From positions 186,001-250,000 of the forward strand of contig NZ_BCWM01000002.1 in NCBI RefSeq assembly GCF_001592205.1: a stretch of DNA of 64,000 bases. Reading direction: 5' to 3'. The notes under the pieces are model-generated. The model saw only the letters and a program-made list of their open reading frames with translations. It searched no databases and was not told where the DNA came from. Of this stretch, positions 54,316 to 62,666 are shown piece after piece; within the stretch, counting starts at the first letter, position 1, and every line of letters begins with the position of its first letter. The DNA comes from Brevundimonas vesicularis NBRC 12165 (GTDB taxonomy: Bacteria > Pseudomonadota > Alphaproteobacteria > Caulobacterales > Caulobacteraceae). The position numbers were made by a program, and so were the translations under genes.

Positions 54316-55287
54316 ATGAATGACAAGACCCTTCTCGTCGGCGATGTCGGCGGCACGAACGCCCGCTTCGCCGTGGCCCGAATGGTGGACGGCAAGCCCG
54401 TGCTGGACCACCACGAGAGCTTCCCGGCCGAGACCTATCCGACCTTCCTCGAAGGCGTCGCCGCCTTCATCGACGGCTGCGAGGTCAAGCCGACGGGCGG
54501 CGTGATCGCCGTCGCCGGCCCGGTCACGGACGGCGCCATCGACCTGACCAACTCGCCCTGGCAGGTGTCGGAGGCGGAGCTTCAGACCCTGGGCCTGAAG
54601 CCCGTCAAGCTGATCAACGACTTCGAGGCCCTGGCCTGGGGCGCGCCCATCGTGCCGGAAGACCAGCTGGAAAGTCTGGGCGGCCCGGTCGACGGCGATC
54701 CGCACTGCACCGTCGCGGTGCTGGGCCCCGGCACCGGCTTCGGGGTCTCGGCCCTGGTGCGGGATGCGGCCGGTAAGGAGATGGCCATGCCGTCCGAGGG
54801 CGGGCACGCCTGCTTCCCCCCCGGCGATCCTGTCGAGGACGAAATCCTGCGCATCCTGCGTCGCCGCTATGACCGGGTGTCGATCGAGCGTCTGATCTGC
54901 GGGCCCGGGCTGCTGAACATGCACCGGGCCCTGGCCGAGATCGACGGGCGCGAGACCCACATCGACGATCCGGCTCAGATCACCGCAACGGCCCTGGCCG
55001 ATCCGAACAGCCCGTGCGGCGCGACCCTGGCCCGCTTCTGCGCCATCTTGGGCGCGGTCGCCGGCGACATCGCCCTGACCACCGGCGCGCGCGGCGGCGT
55101 CTATATCGCCGGCGGCATCGTTCCGCGCATCCTGCCCTTCATCAAGGCCAGCCCTTTCCGCCAGCGGTTCGAGCGCAAGGGCCGGTTCAAGGAATATATG
55201 CAGGACATTCCGACCAAGGTGATCATGCACAAACACGCCGCCCTGCTGGGCGCTGCGCGGGTCGCCTTCGCCCAGTCGGAGGGCTGA
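54316..55287 (+). CDS. glk: Glucokinase
   Basis: A 323-residue ATP-dependent glucokinase of the E. coli Glk type. It has the phosphate loop VGDVGGTNARFAVARM, AVAGPVTDGAIDLTN, the glucose-binding NDFEALAWG and MPSEGGHACF, and GGVYIAGGIVPRI near the end. It ends the zwf-pgl-edd-glk operon, so incoming glucose is phosphorylated and sent to the Entner-Doudoroff route. Confidence 0.95.
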   Translation: MNDKTLLVGDVGGTNARFAVARMVDGKPVLDHHESFPAETYPTFLEGVAAFIDGCEVKPTGGVIAVAGPVTDGAIDLTNSPWQVSEAELQTLGLKPVKLINDFEALAWGAPIVPEDQLESLGGPVDGDPHCTVAVLGPGTGFGVSALVRDAAGKEMAMPSEGGHACFPPGDPVEDEILRILRRRYDRVSIERLICGPGLLNMHRALAEIDGRETHIDDPAQITATALADPNSPCGATLARFCAILGAVAGDIALTTGARGGVYIAGGIVPRILPFIKASPFRQRFERKGRFKEYMQDIPTKVIMHKHAALLGAARVAFAQSEG

Positions 55288-55377
55288 CGCGGCGGGCGAT
55301 CACGAAAATCTCACGGCGGCGTGAACCGAACCGTTACCGTAGCGTTTGAGAGTTTCCACCTAGGAGAGGAAACTCAA

Positions 55378-55683
55378 ATGAAAAAGTTCGCCATCGCCGC
55401 CGCTTCGGTCTTCATGCTGGCCGGCGTCGCCGCCTGCGGTGAAAGCGCCGCCGACAAGGCCGCTGAAAAGCAAGCCGACGCCATCGAAGCGACGGGCGAA
55501 GCCCGCGCCGACCAGCTCGAATCGCAAGCCGCGACCGCTCCGACCGCCGCTCAGGCCGACGCCCTGAACGCCCAGGCCGACCAGGTCGAGAAGAACGCCG
55601 ACCGCAAGGCCGACATGGTCGAGCAGCAAGCCGGCAACGCTGATGGCGGCGCTACGACGGCCAACACGCCTTCGACCCACTAA
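55378..55683 (+). CDS. Small Ala/Asp-rich lipoprotein
   Basis: A 101-residue protein with lipobox LAGVAAC at residues 14-20, followed by a low-complexity helical region with repeated ADQ/AEKQAD/NAQADQVEKNAD units, probably an amphipathic helix or coiled coil. AGGAGAGG stands before the ATG. It lies just downstream of glk and ends at a strong terminator. No family recognised; an entericidin-like or spacer-type envelope lipoprotein is possible. Confidence 0.78.
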   Translation: MKKFAIAAASVFMLAGVAACGESAADKAAEKQADAIEATGEARADQLESQAATAPTAAQADALNAQADQVEKNADRKADMVEQQAGNADGGATTANTPSTH

Positions 55684-55720
55684 GATCTGGCGACCGACTA
55701 AATCCGTTTACGGATGGATC

Positions 55721-55750
55721 AGCCCCCGTCGTTCGCGACGGGGGCTTTTT
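55721..55750 (+). terminator. Intrinsic terminator after the small lipoprotein gene
   Basis: An 11-base GC-rich stem AGCCCCCGTCG/CGACGGGGGCT, closed by a small TTCG-type loop, is followed by TTTTT. It stops transcription towards the convergent lipoprotein and hmgA genes. Confidence 0.88.
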
Positions 55751-55763
55751 CGTGCCTGCGACC

Positions 55764-56126
55764 TCAGTCGATGCACAGGGTCGGGCCGGCCTTGCCGTCC
55801 TCGACCGTCGTATTGCAGCCAAAACGGTCGCTGGTCGCTTGGCAGACGCCGGTCGCCGCCGTCCCCGGCGTCACGCCGCTGTTGCCCTCGATGCGGCAGT
55901 CGCCCTGACACTGATCGCCGTCGGTGCAGCGCTTGCCGGCGTCGGCATAGTTGATGACGCACTGCCAGGATTGCATCCGTCCGACCTGTTTCATCGTGCC
56001 GCCGCGCGTGGCGCAGGACGCGGCGTCGGCGCTTTGCATCGGCGCATCCGACGCCGCTCCCGTGGTCTGGGGCGAGCAAGCGGCGGCCAGAAGCGCGACG
56101 GCGGCGATGAGGGAAATGCGGATCAT
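55764..56126 (-). CDS. Cys-rich lipoprotein of unknown function
   Basis: A 120-residue protein with a signal peptide and lipobox (LLAAAC, Cys22). The mature part has eight further Cys, for instance [28 protein letters not shown] and RFGCNTT, which suggests several disulphides. Its ATG overlaps the hmgA stop by four bases (ATGA), so it is co-translated with hmgA, although no functional link is obvious. Confidence 0.8.
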   Translation of the reverse strand: MIRISLIAAVALLAAACSPQTTGAASDAPMQSADAASCATRGGTMKQVGRMQSWQCVINYADAGKRCTDGDQCQGDCRIEGNSGVTPGTAATGVCQATSDRFGCNTTVEDGKAGPTLCID

Positions 56127-57418
56127 GAGATCTGTCCTTTGGTGAAGCCTGACCAGACGTCGTCGTAGTCGAGCTGCATCTGCGGTGATTCCGACGCCCA
56201 TTTCGTGACGCGGATCGGCATGCGCGTCTCGAACATGAAGGCCAGGGTGTTTTCGATCTTGTGGGGCTTGAGTTCGGCCTTAATCGCGCCGTCATAGCTG
56301 GCCTGATCGGGGCCGTGGCCGCTCATGCGGTTGTGCAGCGATGCGCCGCCTGGCGCGAATCCGCCCGCCTTGGCGTCATAGGCGCCGGTCACTAGACCCA
56401 TGAACTCGCTCATCACGTTGCGATGGAACCACGGCGGGCGGAAGGTGTCCTCGGCCACCATCCAGCGCGGCGGGAAGATGACGAAGTCGATGTTGGCGGT
56501 CCCCGGCGTCTCGGACGGACTGGTCAGGACCGTGAAGATCGACGGATCAGGGTGGTCGTAGCTGACGGTGTTGATCGTGTTGAACCGCGCCGTGTCATAG
56601 CGGCAGGGCGCCAGATTGCCATGCCAGGCGACCACATCCAGCGGGCTGTGATCGAAGGTCGTGGTCCAAAGGCGACCGCCATATTTCTGCACGCATTCGG
56701 TCGGGCGATCCACGTCCTCATAGGCCGCGACCGGCGTTTCGAAGTCGCGCGGATTGGCCAGACCGTTCGACCCGATGGGGCCGAGATCGGGCAGGCGGAA
56801 CGGGCTGCCGTAGTTCTCGCAGACATAGCCGCGCACCGGCCCGTCCACCACGACACGGAACCGCACGCCGCGCGGGATCAGGACGATGTGACCCGGCCGG
56901 GCCTCGATGACGCCGAACTCGGTGACGAAGCGGTGGTCTCCTTCTTGAGGCACGATCAGCAGTTCGCCGTCGGCGTCATAGAAGACCCGGTCGGTCATCG
57001 ACCGGTTGGCGACATACAGGTGAATGCCGGCCCCGGCCCCGCCGTCCGGTTCGCCGTTGCCGCCATAGGTCGTCAGCCCCTCGACCCAGTCGGTCGCAGC
57101 CTGCGGCATCGGAAGCGGGTCCCAGCGCATCCGGTTGGGATTGGGCGGCGTCTCGTCGAACGGACCGGAGCGGACCCGCCCCTGATCGAAGGGGGTGTAA
57201 GGTCCATGCTGGGCCGAGGGACGGAGGCGATAGAGCCAGCTGCGCCGGTTCTCGGCGCGCGGCGCGGTGAAGGCGGTGCCGGACAGCTGTTCGGCATACA
57301 GGCCCATCGGCGTCTTCTGCGGCGAGTTTCGCCCCACCGGCAGGGCGCCGGGCGCGGCCTCGGTCGCGAAATGATTGCCGAAACCGGTCATGTAGGCGGG
57401 CGCGTTGGATCGCGTCAT
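56123..57418 (-). CDS. hmgA: Homogentisate 1,2-dioxygenase
   Basis: A 431-residue non-haem iron dioxygenase that opens the ring of homogentisate in tyrosine/phenylalanine breakdown. It starts with the typical [13 protein letters not shown]. The iron ligands lie in [15 protein letters not shown] (His, Glu) and [11 protein letters not shown] (His). Further matches are RGVRFRV and [16 protein letters not shown]. No other gene of the pathway is in the window. Confidence 0.96.
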   Translation of the reverse strand: MTRSNAPAYMTGFGNHFATEAAPGALPVGRNSPQKTPMGLYAEQLSGTAFTAPRAENRRSWLYRLRPSAQHGPYTPFDQGRVRSGPFDETPPNPNRMRWDPLPMPQAATDWVEGLTTYGGNGEPDGGAGAGIHLYVANRSMTDRVFYDADGELLIVPQEGDHRFVTEFGVIEARPGHIVLIPRGVRFRVVVDGPVRGYVCENYGSPFRLPDLGPIGSNGLANPRDFETPVAAYEDVDRPTECVQKYGGRLWTTTFDHSPLDVVAWHGNLAPCRYDTARFNTINTVSYDHPDPSIFTVLTSPSETPGTANIDFVIFPPRWMVAEDTFRPPWFHRNVMSEFMGLVTGAYDAKAGGFAPGGASLHNRMSGHGPDQASYDGAIKAELKPHKIENTLAFMFETRMPIRVTKWASESPQMQLDYDDVWSGFTKGQIS

Positions 57419-57532
57419 GTCGTGTCTCCCTATGCCCCTCGTTTAGCCGTCCCCGGCGCCAGCGTCACCCTTTGCCCGTCAGGCAACAGCTTGGCGGTTG
57501 GCGCGTTGCTGTGGCCTCGCGGAGGGATTTCC

Positions 57533-58036
57533 ATGACCTATCTGACCCGGGCGGTGTTCGCCTTCGCCAGCCTGCTGCTGTTGCTGGCGGCCATGGCCCT
57601 GATCGGGTTCGGGGTGAAGGATGCGCTGCACGGCATCGGCTCGCCCGACAAGTCCGGCGCCGACGCGGTTTTGGACGTGCTGGGCTATGTAATCGTCGCC
57701 ATCGCCGTCTTCGACGTGGCCAAATACATCTTCGAGGACGAGGTGCGGCGCGGCAACGAAAAGCGCAGCGCCGCCGAGGCCCGGCGCAGCCTGACCAAGT
57801 TCCTGTCGACCATCGTCATCGCCCTGTTCCTCGAAGCGCTGGTCGTGGTGTTCAAGACGGCGCGCGAGGACGTGGCGCAGCTGCTTTATCCCACCGCCCT
57901 TCTGATCGCCTCGGTGCTGGTGCTGGTGGGCCTGGGCGTCTTCCAGCGCCTGTCGGCCACGGTCGAGGAAAAGGTCGGCGACGACGACGAGGCCGAGGAC
58001 CGCAAGGACAAGGTTAGGCGAAAGGCCGCGCCCTAG
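57533..58036 (+). CDS. Three-helix membrane protein of unknown function
   Basis: A 167-residue protein with membrane segments at about residues 7-28, 48-66 and 92-112, a possible fourth at 120-140, and a charged C-terminal tail (VGDDDEAEDRKDKVRRK). GGAGGG is 6 bases before ATG 57533. It is divergent from hmgA. Its TAG stop is shared in a CTAG with the convergent gene. I recognise it only as a conserved hypothetical type. Confidence 0.78.
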   Translation: MTYLTRAVFAFASLLLLLAAMALIGFGVKDALHGIGSPDKSGADAVLDVLGYVIVAIAVFDVAKYIFEDEVRRGNEKRSAAEARRSLTKFLSTIVIALFLEALVVVFKTAREDVAQLLYPTALLIASVLVLVGLGVFQRLSATVEEKVGDDDEAEDRKDKVRRKAAP

Positions 58037-58287
58037 CCTTTGCTCGGCAGGAAGGGCGAGAAGGTAATGACCGTGAAGGTGTCGCGCACGTGCGGCCGCG
58101 TCTGGACCTGTTTCGTCACGAAGGTGCCGATGTCGGCGTCACGCGGCAGGTTGAACTTGGCCAGCAGGTCGTGCTGACCCGAGGTGGAATAGACCTCCGA
58201 GACGTTCTCGACATTGTCCACGATATCGGCCGCCACGTCGTTGGCGTAGCCCAGCTCGCATTTGATGAAGACGAAGATGGCGGTCAT
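58033..58287 (-). CDS. Stand-alone Lrp/AsnC ligand-binding (RAM) domain protein
   Basis: An 84-residue protein consisting only of the AsnC/Lrp C-terminal alpha-beta domain (TAIFVFIKCELGYANDVAAD, STSGQHDLLAKFNLP). No helix-turn-helix is present, so it cannot bind DNA alone. Such single-domain proteins may bind amino acids or assemble with full Lrp proteins. Two adjacent ATGs are possible starts. Both lie against the ATG of the divergent hydrolase, and its stop shares CTAG with the convergent gene. Confidence 0.85.
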   Translation of the reverse strand: MTAIFVFIKCELGYANDVAADIVDNVENVSEVYSTSGQHDLLAKFNLPRDADIGTFVTKQVQTRPHVRDTFTVITFSPFLPSKG

Positions 58288-58288
58288 C

Positions 58289-59143
58289 ATGGCGGATCAG
58301 TCCTCTGGTTCGAGGGCGCTTCTAGCGGACGAAGACGTGACGGGTAAGCCGCAAGACACAGACGCCGTGCTGGAGGCGCAATACAACAACCGCGCCCTGG
58401 TGCCCGACCATCCCGCCGTGATGGCGCGCTGGAAGACGGGATCGGAGACCGCCCGCGCCGCCCATCCGCCCCAATTCCTGAAATACGGCCCAGGCGAGCG
58501 CGAGCGGATCGACTGGTTCGACGCCGGGGACGGCGCGCCGGTCGTGGTCTTCCTGCACGGCGGATACTGGCAGGCGCTGGATGCGAGTTGGTTCAGCTTC
58601 GTGGCTCCGCCCCTGCTGGCCCACGGCGTCAGCGTCGCCATCCCGACCTATGACCTGGCGCCCAGCGTGCGGCTGGGCCGGATCGTCGATCAGGCGCGGG
58701 CGGCGGTCGACCTGATCCATGCCCGCACCGGCGATGCGCCGGTCGTCAGCGGCCATTCGGCAGGCGGGCATATGGCGGCCTGCCTGCTGGCGGACGGGCG
58801 GGCCTCGGCGGCGGTCGCCATCTCGGGCGTGTTCAATCTGGAGCCGCTGATCCCCACCTCGCTCAACATCGCCCTGGATCTGAATACGGCCGAGGCCGAG
58901 GCCCTGTCGCCTATCCGCTGGCCGGCGCCGGCCAGCGCAGTTCTGGACTGCATCGTCGGCGGCGCCGAAAGCGACGCCTTCGTGGACCAGAGCCGCGCCA
59001 TGGCCGTGCGCTGGGGCGACGCCGGGGCCGAGACGCGGTTCGAGGCCCTGCCCGACCTGAACCATTTCACGGTTCTGGATCCGCTGTTCGATGCGCAGAG
59101 CACCTTGGTCCGGCGGCTGGCCGACCTGGCCCATCGACGCTGA
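58289..59143 (+). CDS. Alpha/beta hydrolase, arylformamidase-like
   Basis: A hydrolase of up to 284 residues. The HGGYW oxyanion motif (VFLHGGYWQALD) is that of kynurenine formamidases; the nucleophile is in VSGHSAGGHMA, the acid near GGAESDAFVDQ, and the His in DLNHFTVLD. The start is uncertain. ATG 58289 lies against the divergent start of the RAM-domain gene, while GTG 58337 or 58358 would begin near the first conserved residues (EAQYNNRALVPDHP). A formamidase or ester hydrolase role is suggested by family only. Confidence 0.83.
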   Translation: MADQSSGSRALLADEDVTGKPQDTDAVLEAQYNNRALVPDHPAVMARWKTGSETARAAHPPQFLKYGPGERERIDWFDAGDGAPVVVFLHGGYWQALDASWFSFVAPPLLAHGVSVAIPTYDLAPSVRLGRIVDQARAAVDLIHARTGDAPVVSGHSAGGHMAACLLADGRASAAVAISGVFNLEPLIPTSLNIALDLNTAEAEALSPIRWPAPASAVLDCIVGGAESDAFVDQSRAMAVRWGDAGAETRFEALPDLNHFTVLDPLFDAQSTLVRRLADLAHRR

Positions 59144-59167
59144 GCGACAATCAGACCCGGCGGCGAA

Positions 59168-59182
59168 AATTAGAGTCTAATT
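59168..59182. repeat. AT-rich palindrome AATTAGA-G-TCTAATT with extra half-site
   Basis: A perfect 7-1-7 palindrome lies in the gap between the convergent hydrolase and secreted-protein genes. A third copy of TCTAATT follows at 59185-59191. It is strikingly AT-rich for this genome and is not followed by a T-run, so it is not an ordinary terminator. A protein-binding site is possible. Confidence 0.45.
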
Positions 59183-59244
59183 CGTCTAATTCGTATGAAA
59201 TCCCCCGCTCCCCTCCCTGACAGATGGGCTTGAGCGGCGAGGCT

Positions 59245-59601
59245 TCAAGAGGGGCGGTCGGCGCGCCAGATGAAGACGAAGTTGCGGTGTTCGGCCCAGG
59301 TCTGACCCTCGACATGGTCGCCCGCTAGGCAGGCCGCCGTGTGATAGGGGCCTGCGCCGTCGGCGGTGCGGAACGAGACGCACAGCCGGCCGTGCTGGCG
59401 CTTCCATCGGCCCGCCTCGATGCGGCTGTTGTAGAAGTCGCCCGTCACGACGCCGTCGGGCTGGAGCGTCAGGTTCATGGGTTGGCGATAGGGCTGGGCC
59501 GGATCGGTCGCCAGATCGACGGACCAGGCGCCGTCCATGTCGGCGGCGGTCGGCGGGTCCTGAACGGTCAGAAGGGCGACGACGGCGAGGGCGGCGAACA
59601 T
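59245..59601 (-). CDS. Hypothetical small exported protein
   Basis: A 118-residue protein with a short hydrophobic N-terminus (MFAALAVVALLTVQD) as probable signal peptide. A small beta-rich domain follows (DMDGAWSVDLATDP, LTLQPDGVVTGDFYNSRIE, GRLCVSFRTADG), reminiscent of lipocalin-like folds. Two Cys could form a disulphide. GGAG is 7 bases before the ATG. No family recognised. Confidence 0.7.
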   Translation of the reverse strand: MFAALAVVALLTVQDPPTAADMDGAWSVDLATDPAQPYRQPMNLTLQPDGVVTGDFYNSRIEAGRWKRQHGRLCVSFRTADGAGPYHTAACLAGDHVEGQTWAEHRNFVFIWRADRPS

Positions 59602-59749
59602 CCCGCTTCTCCAAGAGGGGATTGAGCGAACGACGGTCCGCCTTTCGTCACACGCCGTCAAGAGAACGCCCGCGCTAACGCGGTTTGACTTGACCTTGCG
59701 TTCGCGACAGCGGAGGTCGGACGCAAACCTATCGCAGAGGAACCCGTCC

Positions 59750-60430
59750 ATGGCCCATGATCGCGTCAGCGTGCTTCAGGCGCTTCAGACCCAGGGCGTG
59801 TGCCCGGTCTTCTACCATCCCGACGCCGATGTCAGCCTGAACGTCATTCGCGCCTGCGCGCGCGGCGGGGCGCCGGTGGTCGAGTTCACCAATCGCGGCG
59901 ACTTCGCCTGCGACCTGTTCGGCGAGATCAATCGCGAACTGATCAAGACCGACCCGAACGTGGTGCTGGGCATCGGCTCGGTCGTCGATACTGGAACGGC
60001 GTCGCTTTACCTGAACCGAGGCGCCCGGTTCGTGGTCAGCCCCTGCCTGATCCCCGACGTGGCCAAGGTCTGCAACCGCCGCATGGTCGCCTATTTCCCC
60101 GGCTGCGGTTCGGTTACCGACATCGGCGAGGCGCACGAGCTGGGCTGCGACATCGTCAAACTGTTCCCCGGCTCGTCGGTCGGCGGACCGGACTTCGTCA
60201 AGGCGGTCAAGGGCCCGATGCCTTGGGTCAAGATCATGCCCACCGGCGGCGTCGATCCGGACGAGGCGTCCATCGCCAAATGGTTCGGCGCGGGCATCGT
60301 CGCAGCGGGTATGGGCTCCAAACTGGTGACGGATGACGCCGTGAAGTCGGGCGACTGGGCCGCCATCGAGGCGTCGGTGCGTTCGGCGGTGAACGCCGTC
60401 GCCGCCTTCCGCGCATCCAGAAAAGGCTAA
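59750..60430 (+). CDS. eda: KDPG/KHG aldolase
   Basis: A 226-residue class I aldolase that cleaves KDPG to pyruvate and glyceraldehyde 3-phosphate. The Schiff-base Lys is in CDIVKLFPGSSVGG, and the base Glu in PVVEFTNRG. Phosphate and substrate segments are VVSPCLIPDV and IMPTGGVDPDEAS. It supplies the last step of the Entner-Doudoroff route begun by zwf-pgl-edd, but is separated from that operon by more than 4 kb of unrelated genes. Confidence 0.92.
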   Translation: MAHDRVSVLQALQTQGVCPVFYHPDADVSLNVIRACARGGAPVVEFTNRGDFACDLFGEINRELIKTDPNVVLGIGSVVDTGTASLYLNRGARFVVSPCLIPDVAKVCNRRMVAYFPGCGSVTDIGEAHELGCDIVKLFPGSSVGGPDFVKAVKGPMPWVKIMPTGGVDPDEASIAKWFGAGIVAAGMGSKLVTDDAVKSGDWAAIEASVRSAVNAVAAFRASRKG

Positions 60431-60444
60431 GCGCTGAAGCGCCG

Positions 60445-60957
60445 TCAGCGGGGCGCGCGGTCGTCCGGCTGACGGTGATCCGGTCCGTGGGCTGCGGCGC
60501 GACGGGCGGCGCCCTTGCGCTGAAGGATCGGGGCCAGGGCCTTGCGCTCCTCGGGCGTCAGCGTCGCCAGCACGGCGACCGCGCCTTTTTCCAAACGGGT
60601 GCGACCCCGCATCTCGGCCGCTCTGGACTGCTCCAGCAAGCTTTCGACCCGGGCCGCGTCCAGAGCGGGCTGACCGGCGACGTCGATGGCCTCGCGCCGA
60701 GCGGCGCGGGCCGCCTCGAAATCAGGACGCGCCGCCAGGGCCGATTCTCGCAGCGAGGTGCGCACGCGCTGGCGCACGGCCGGATCCAGATCGGCCAGCA
60801 CCTCGGCCAGCGGTCCCTCGCGCCCCGGACGGCGTTGGTCCTCGATACGGCGTTCGATCCGGTCGCGATTGACGACATAGGTGACCCCGCCCGCCACGGC
60901 GAACAGGTTCAGGGCCACCGAGACGGCCAAGGCGATCTTCAGGCTCTTGGACGTCAT
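60445..60957 (-). CDS. Periplasmic heavy-metal-sensor/CpxP-like protein
   Basis: A 170-residue protein with an N-terminal membrane anchor (LKIALAVSVALNLFAVAGGVTYVV) and a helical, Arg/Glu-rich domain with AVLATLTPEERKALAPIL, as in the heavy-metal resistance (Spy/CpxP-like) family. Its ATG overlaps the anti-sigma stop (ATGA). It closes the sigma/anti-sigma operon, so a role in sensing envelope or metal stress is inferred. Confidence 0.82.
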   Translation of the reverse strand: MTSKSLKIALAVSVALNLFAVAGGVTYVVNRDRIERRIEDQRRPGREGPLAEVLADLDPAVRQRVRTSLRESALAARPDFEAARAARREAIDVAGQPALDAARVESLLEQSRAAEMRGRTRLEKGAVAVLATLTPEERKALAPILQRKGAARRAAAHGPDHRQPDDRAPR

Positions 60958-61355
60958 CCCAGCAGTTCCGTGTCATCCACGCCCGTCAGCGAGGATTGGT
61001 AAAGCACCGCATCGGCGCGCGCGTCGGCGGTCAGATGGGTGGTCAGGCCGACGCCGGCGACCACGCCCGCACAGGCCGCGGCGGCCCAACCGGCGCCGAG
61101 GTACCAGATCGCCTTGCCCAGACGGCTTTTCGCCCGGGGCGCAGCCGCAAGGATGCGCGCGGCCAGGGCGGCGGACGGGACAGGTCTGGGCGCGACGTCG
61201 AGCAGAGCGTCCAGCGCGGCCGCCTGATCCAGCACCGCCTTCAGCGACGGATCGGCGGCGATCAGGCTTTCGGCGAAGGCGCGCTCGGACGCGGGCCACC
61301 GACGCAGGTCGGCGCCATAGGCGTCCGCCAGTTCGTGCAACCGTTCCGCCTTCAT
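60954..61355 (-). CDS. Putative membrane anti-sigma factor
   Basis: A 133-residue protein. The N-terminal half is cytoplasmic (LHELADAYGADLRRWPASER), followed by one membrane helix (YLGAGWAAAACAGVVAGVGL) and a short periplasmic end. No zinc-binding HxxxCxxC is seen, so it is not a ZAS type. The stop overlaps the next gene and the start overlaps the ECF sigma stop (ATGA). That arrangement is the main reason for the call. Confidence 0.75.
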   Translation of the reverse strand: MKAERLHELADAYGADLRRWPASERAFAESLIAADPSLKAVLDQAAALDALLDVAPRPVPSAALAARILAAAPRAKSRLGKAIWYLGAGWAAAACAGVVAGVGLTTHLTADARADAVLYQSSLTGVDDTELLG

Positions 61356-61924
61356 CGTCCGTCTCCTCTAATCGACCCCGGACCGATGTCCGAAAGGGCC
61401 AGACGCAATGCGCGACGACCGCGCGACAACAAACTCTCCAGCGCCTCGACGCTGATCTCCATCAGGGCCGCCGCATCGATATTCGACAGCTCCTGATAAT
61501 GGCACAGGACGATGGCCTCGCGCTGTCGGTCCGGCAGACGTTTCAGGGCCGCCGTGACCCGCACGCCCGTCTCGGCCGCCAGCAGACCGCGATCCGGCGC
61601 CGGGCCTTCGTCGGGACGATCCGGCGGCGTGTCGGTCGGGATTTCGCGCCGACGCCTCAGCCGATCGTAACAGAGGTTCAGCGCGACCCGGTGCAGCCAG
61701 GTGTCGAACCGGGCCTTGCCGGGCGTCCATCTGGGCGCCTGACGCCAGGCCTTCAGCATCGTCTCCTGGGCCACGTCCTCGGCCTCGACCGCATCGCCCA
61801 GCATGCGCTGGGCCAGCGACAGGATGCGCGGCAGCTTGCGCGAGACGAGCGTCTGTGCCGCCGCCGGGTCGCCCTGCCCGACGCGCCGCACCAGATCCTC
61901 GTCGGGGTCGACGATCGCGACCAA
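61352..61924 (-). CDS. ECF sigma factor (RpoE-like)
   Basis: A 190-residue sigma-70 family protein of the extracytoplasmic function group. Region 2 is [20 protein letters not shown] plus [20 protein letters not shown]; region 4 is [20 protein letters not shown] followed by [17 protein letters not shown]. It starts at TTG 61924 with GAGG 5 bases upstream; no better start is near. It is followed by its probable anti-sigma factor. Confidence 0.9.
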   Translation of the reverse strand: MVAIVDPDEDLVRRVGQGDPAAAQTLVSRKLPRILSLAQRMLGDAVEAEDVAQETMLKAWRQAPRWTPGKARFDTWLHRVALNLCYDRLRRRREIPTDTPPDRPDEGPAPDRGLLAAETGVRVTAALKRLPDRQREAIVLCHYQELSNIDAAALMEISVEALESLLSRGRRALRLALSDIGPGSIRGDGR

Positions 61925-61989
61925 ACCTGCCTCTTCCGCTGCTGACGAAAGGGACCGGTGCGTTCACGACGGCCGACCCCGACACCGTC

Positions 61990-62619
61990 TTACTCCGAAG
62001 CCGGGACGGGGGAAGCGGGTTGTTGCGCCTGGCGGGCCGCGCGGCGTTCCTGGCGATCCGCGCGTTGAGCGGACATGGCTGCCCGGCGCTCGTCGGCGGA
62101 GATCACGCCGTCGCGGTTGGCGTCCATCTTGTCGAACCGCTCGCCCAGCTTGGCGGAGGCTTCGGCGATCACCACCGGCCCGCGTTCGCGTCCTTGTCCG
62201 CGCATGGCGTGATGCGCGCCCCCGCGACGTCCCTCACGATGACCGGCGCGTTCGGCGCGCGGACCGCGATCTGGGCGTGCGGCATGGCCGGCGTCGAACT
62301 CGGCGCGGCTGATGGAGCCGTCGCCGTTCGCATCCAGCTTGGCGAAGCGGTCGCCCGCGCGTTCGGCGCGACGGGCCTGCATGGCGGCGGCACGCTCTTC
62401 TGGGCTGACAACGCCGTCGCGGTTCGTATCGAGCGCGGTCAGACGCGCGATGCGCGCATCGACGAACTCGGCGCGGGTGATCTGGCGGTTTGGATCCGCG
62501 CGCGCATGATGCGGCGCAGCGGCGCCGGCGGCGGGGGCCGGGGGAACCTGTGCGGTCGCGGCGCCGGCGGCGGCGGCCAGAGCGATGACGCCCAGGCCGG
62601 TCAGAAAGGTGTTTCTCAT
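61990..62619 (-). CDS. Exported EF-hand calcium-binding protein
   Basis: A 209-residue protein with a signal peptide (residues 1-20, MRNTFLTGLGVIALAAAAGA) and three clear EF-hand loops: DTNRDGVVSPEE, DANGDGSISRAE and DANRDGVISADE. A degenerate one (DPNRQITRAEF) precedes them. Between loops it is rich in Arg, Ala and His. GGAG stands 9 bases before ATG 62619; GTG 62634 and ATG 62628 are also in frame. It is directly upstream of the ECF sigma operon and may be co-regulated. Confidence 0.85.
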   Translation of the reverse strand: MRNTFLTGLGVIALAAAAGAATAQVPPAPAAGAAAPHHARADPNRQITRAEFVDARIARLTALDTNRDGVVSPEERAAAMQARRAERAGDRFAKLDANGDGSISRAEFDAGHAARPDRGPRAERAGHREGRRGGAHHAMRGQGRERGPVVIAEASAKLGERFDKMDANRDGVISADERRAAMSAQRADRQERRAARQAQQPASPVPASE

Positions 62620-62666
62620 CTCGATCATCTCCACGGGCGCGTCTGGCGCCCTTTGACATTGCCCTG

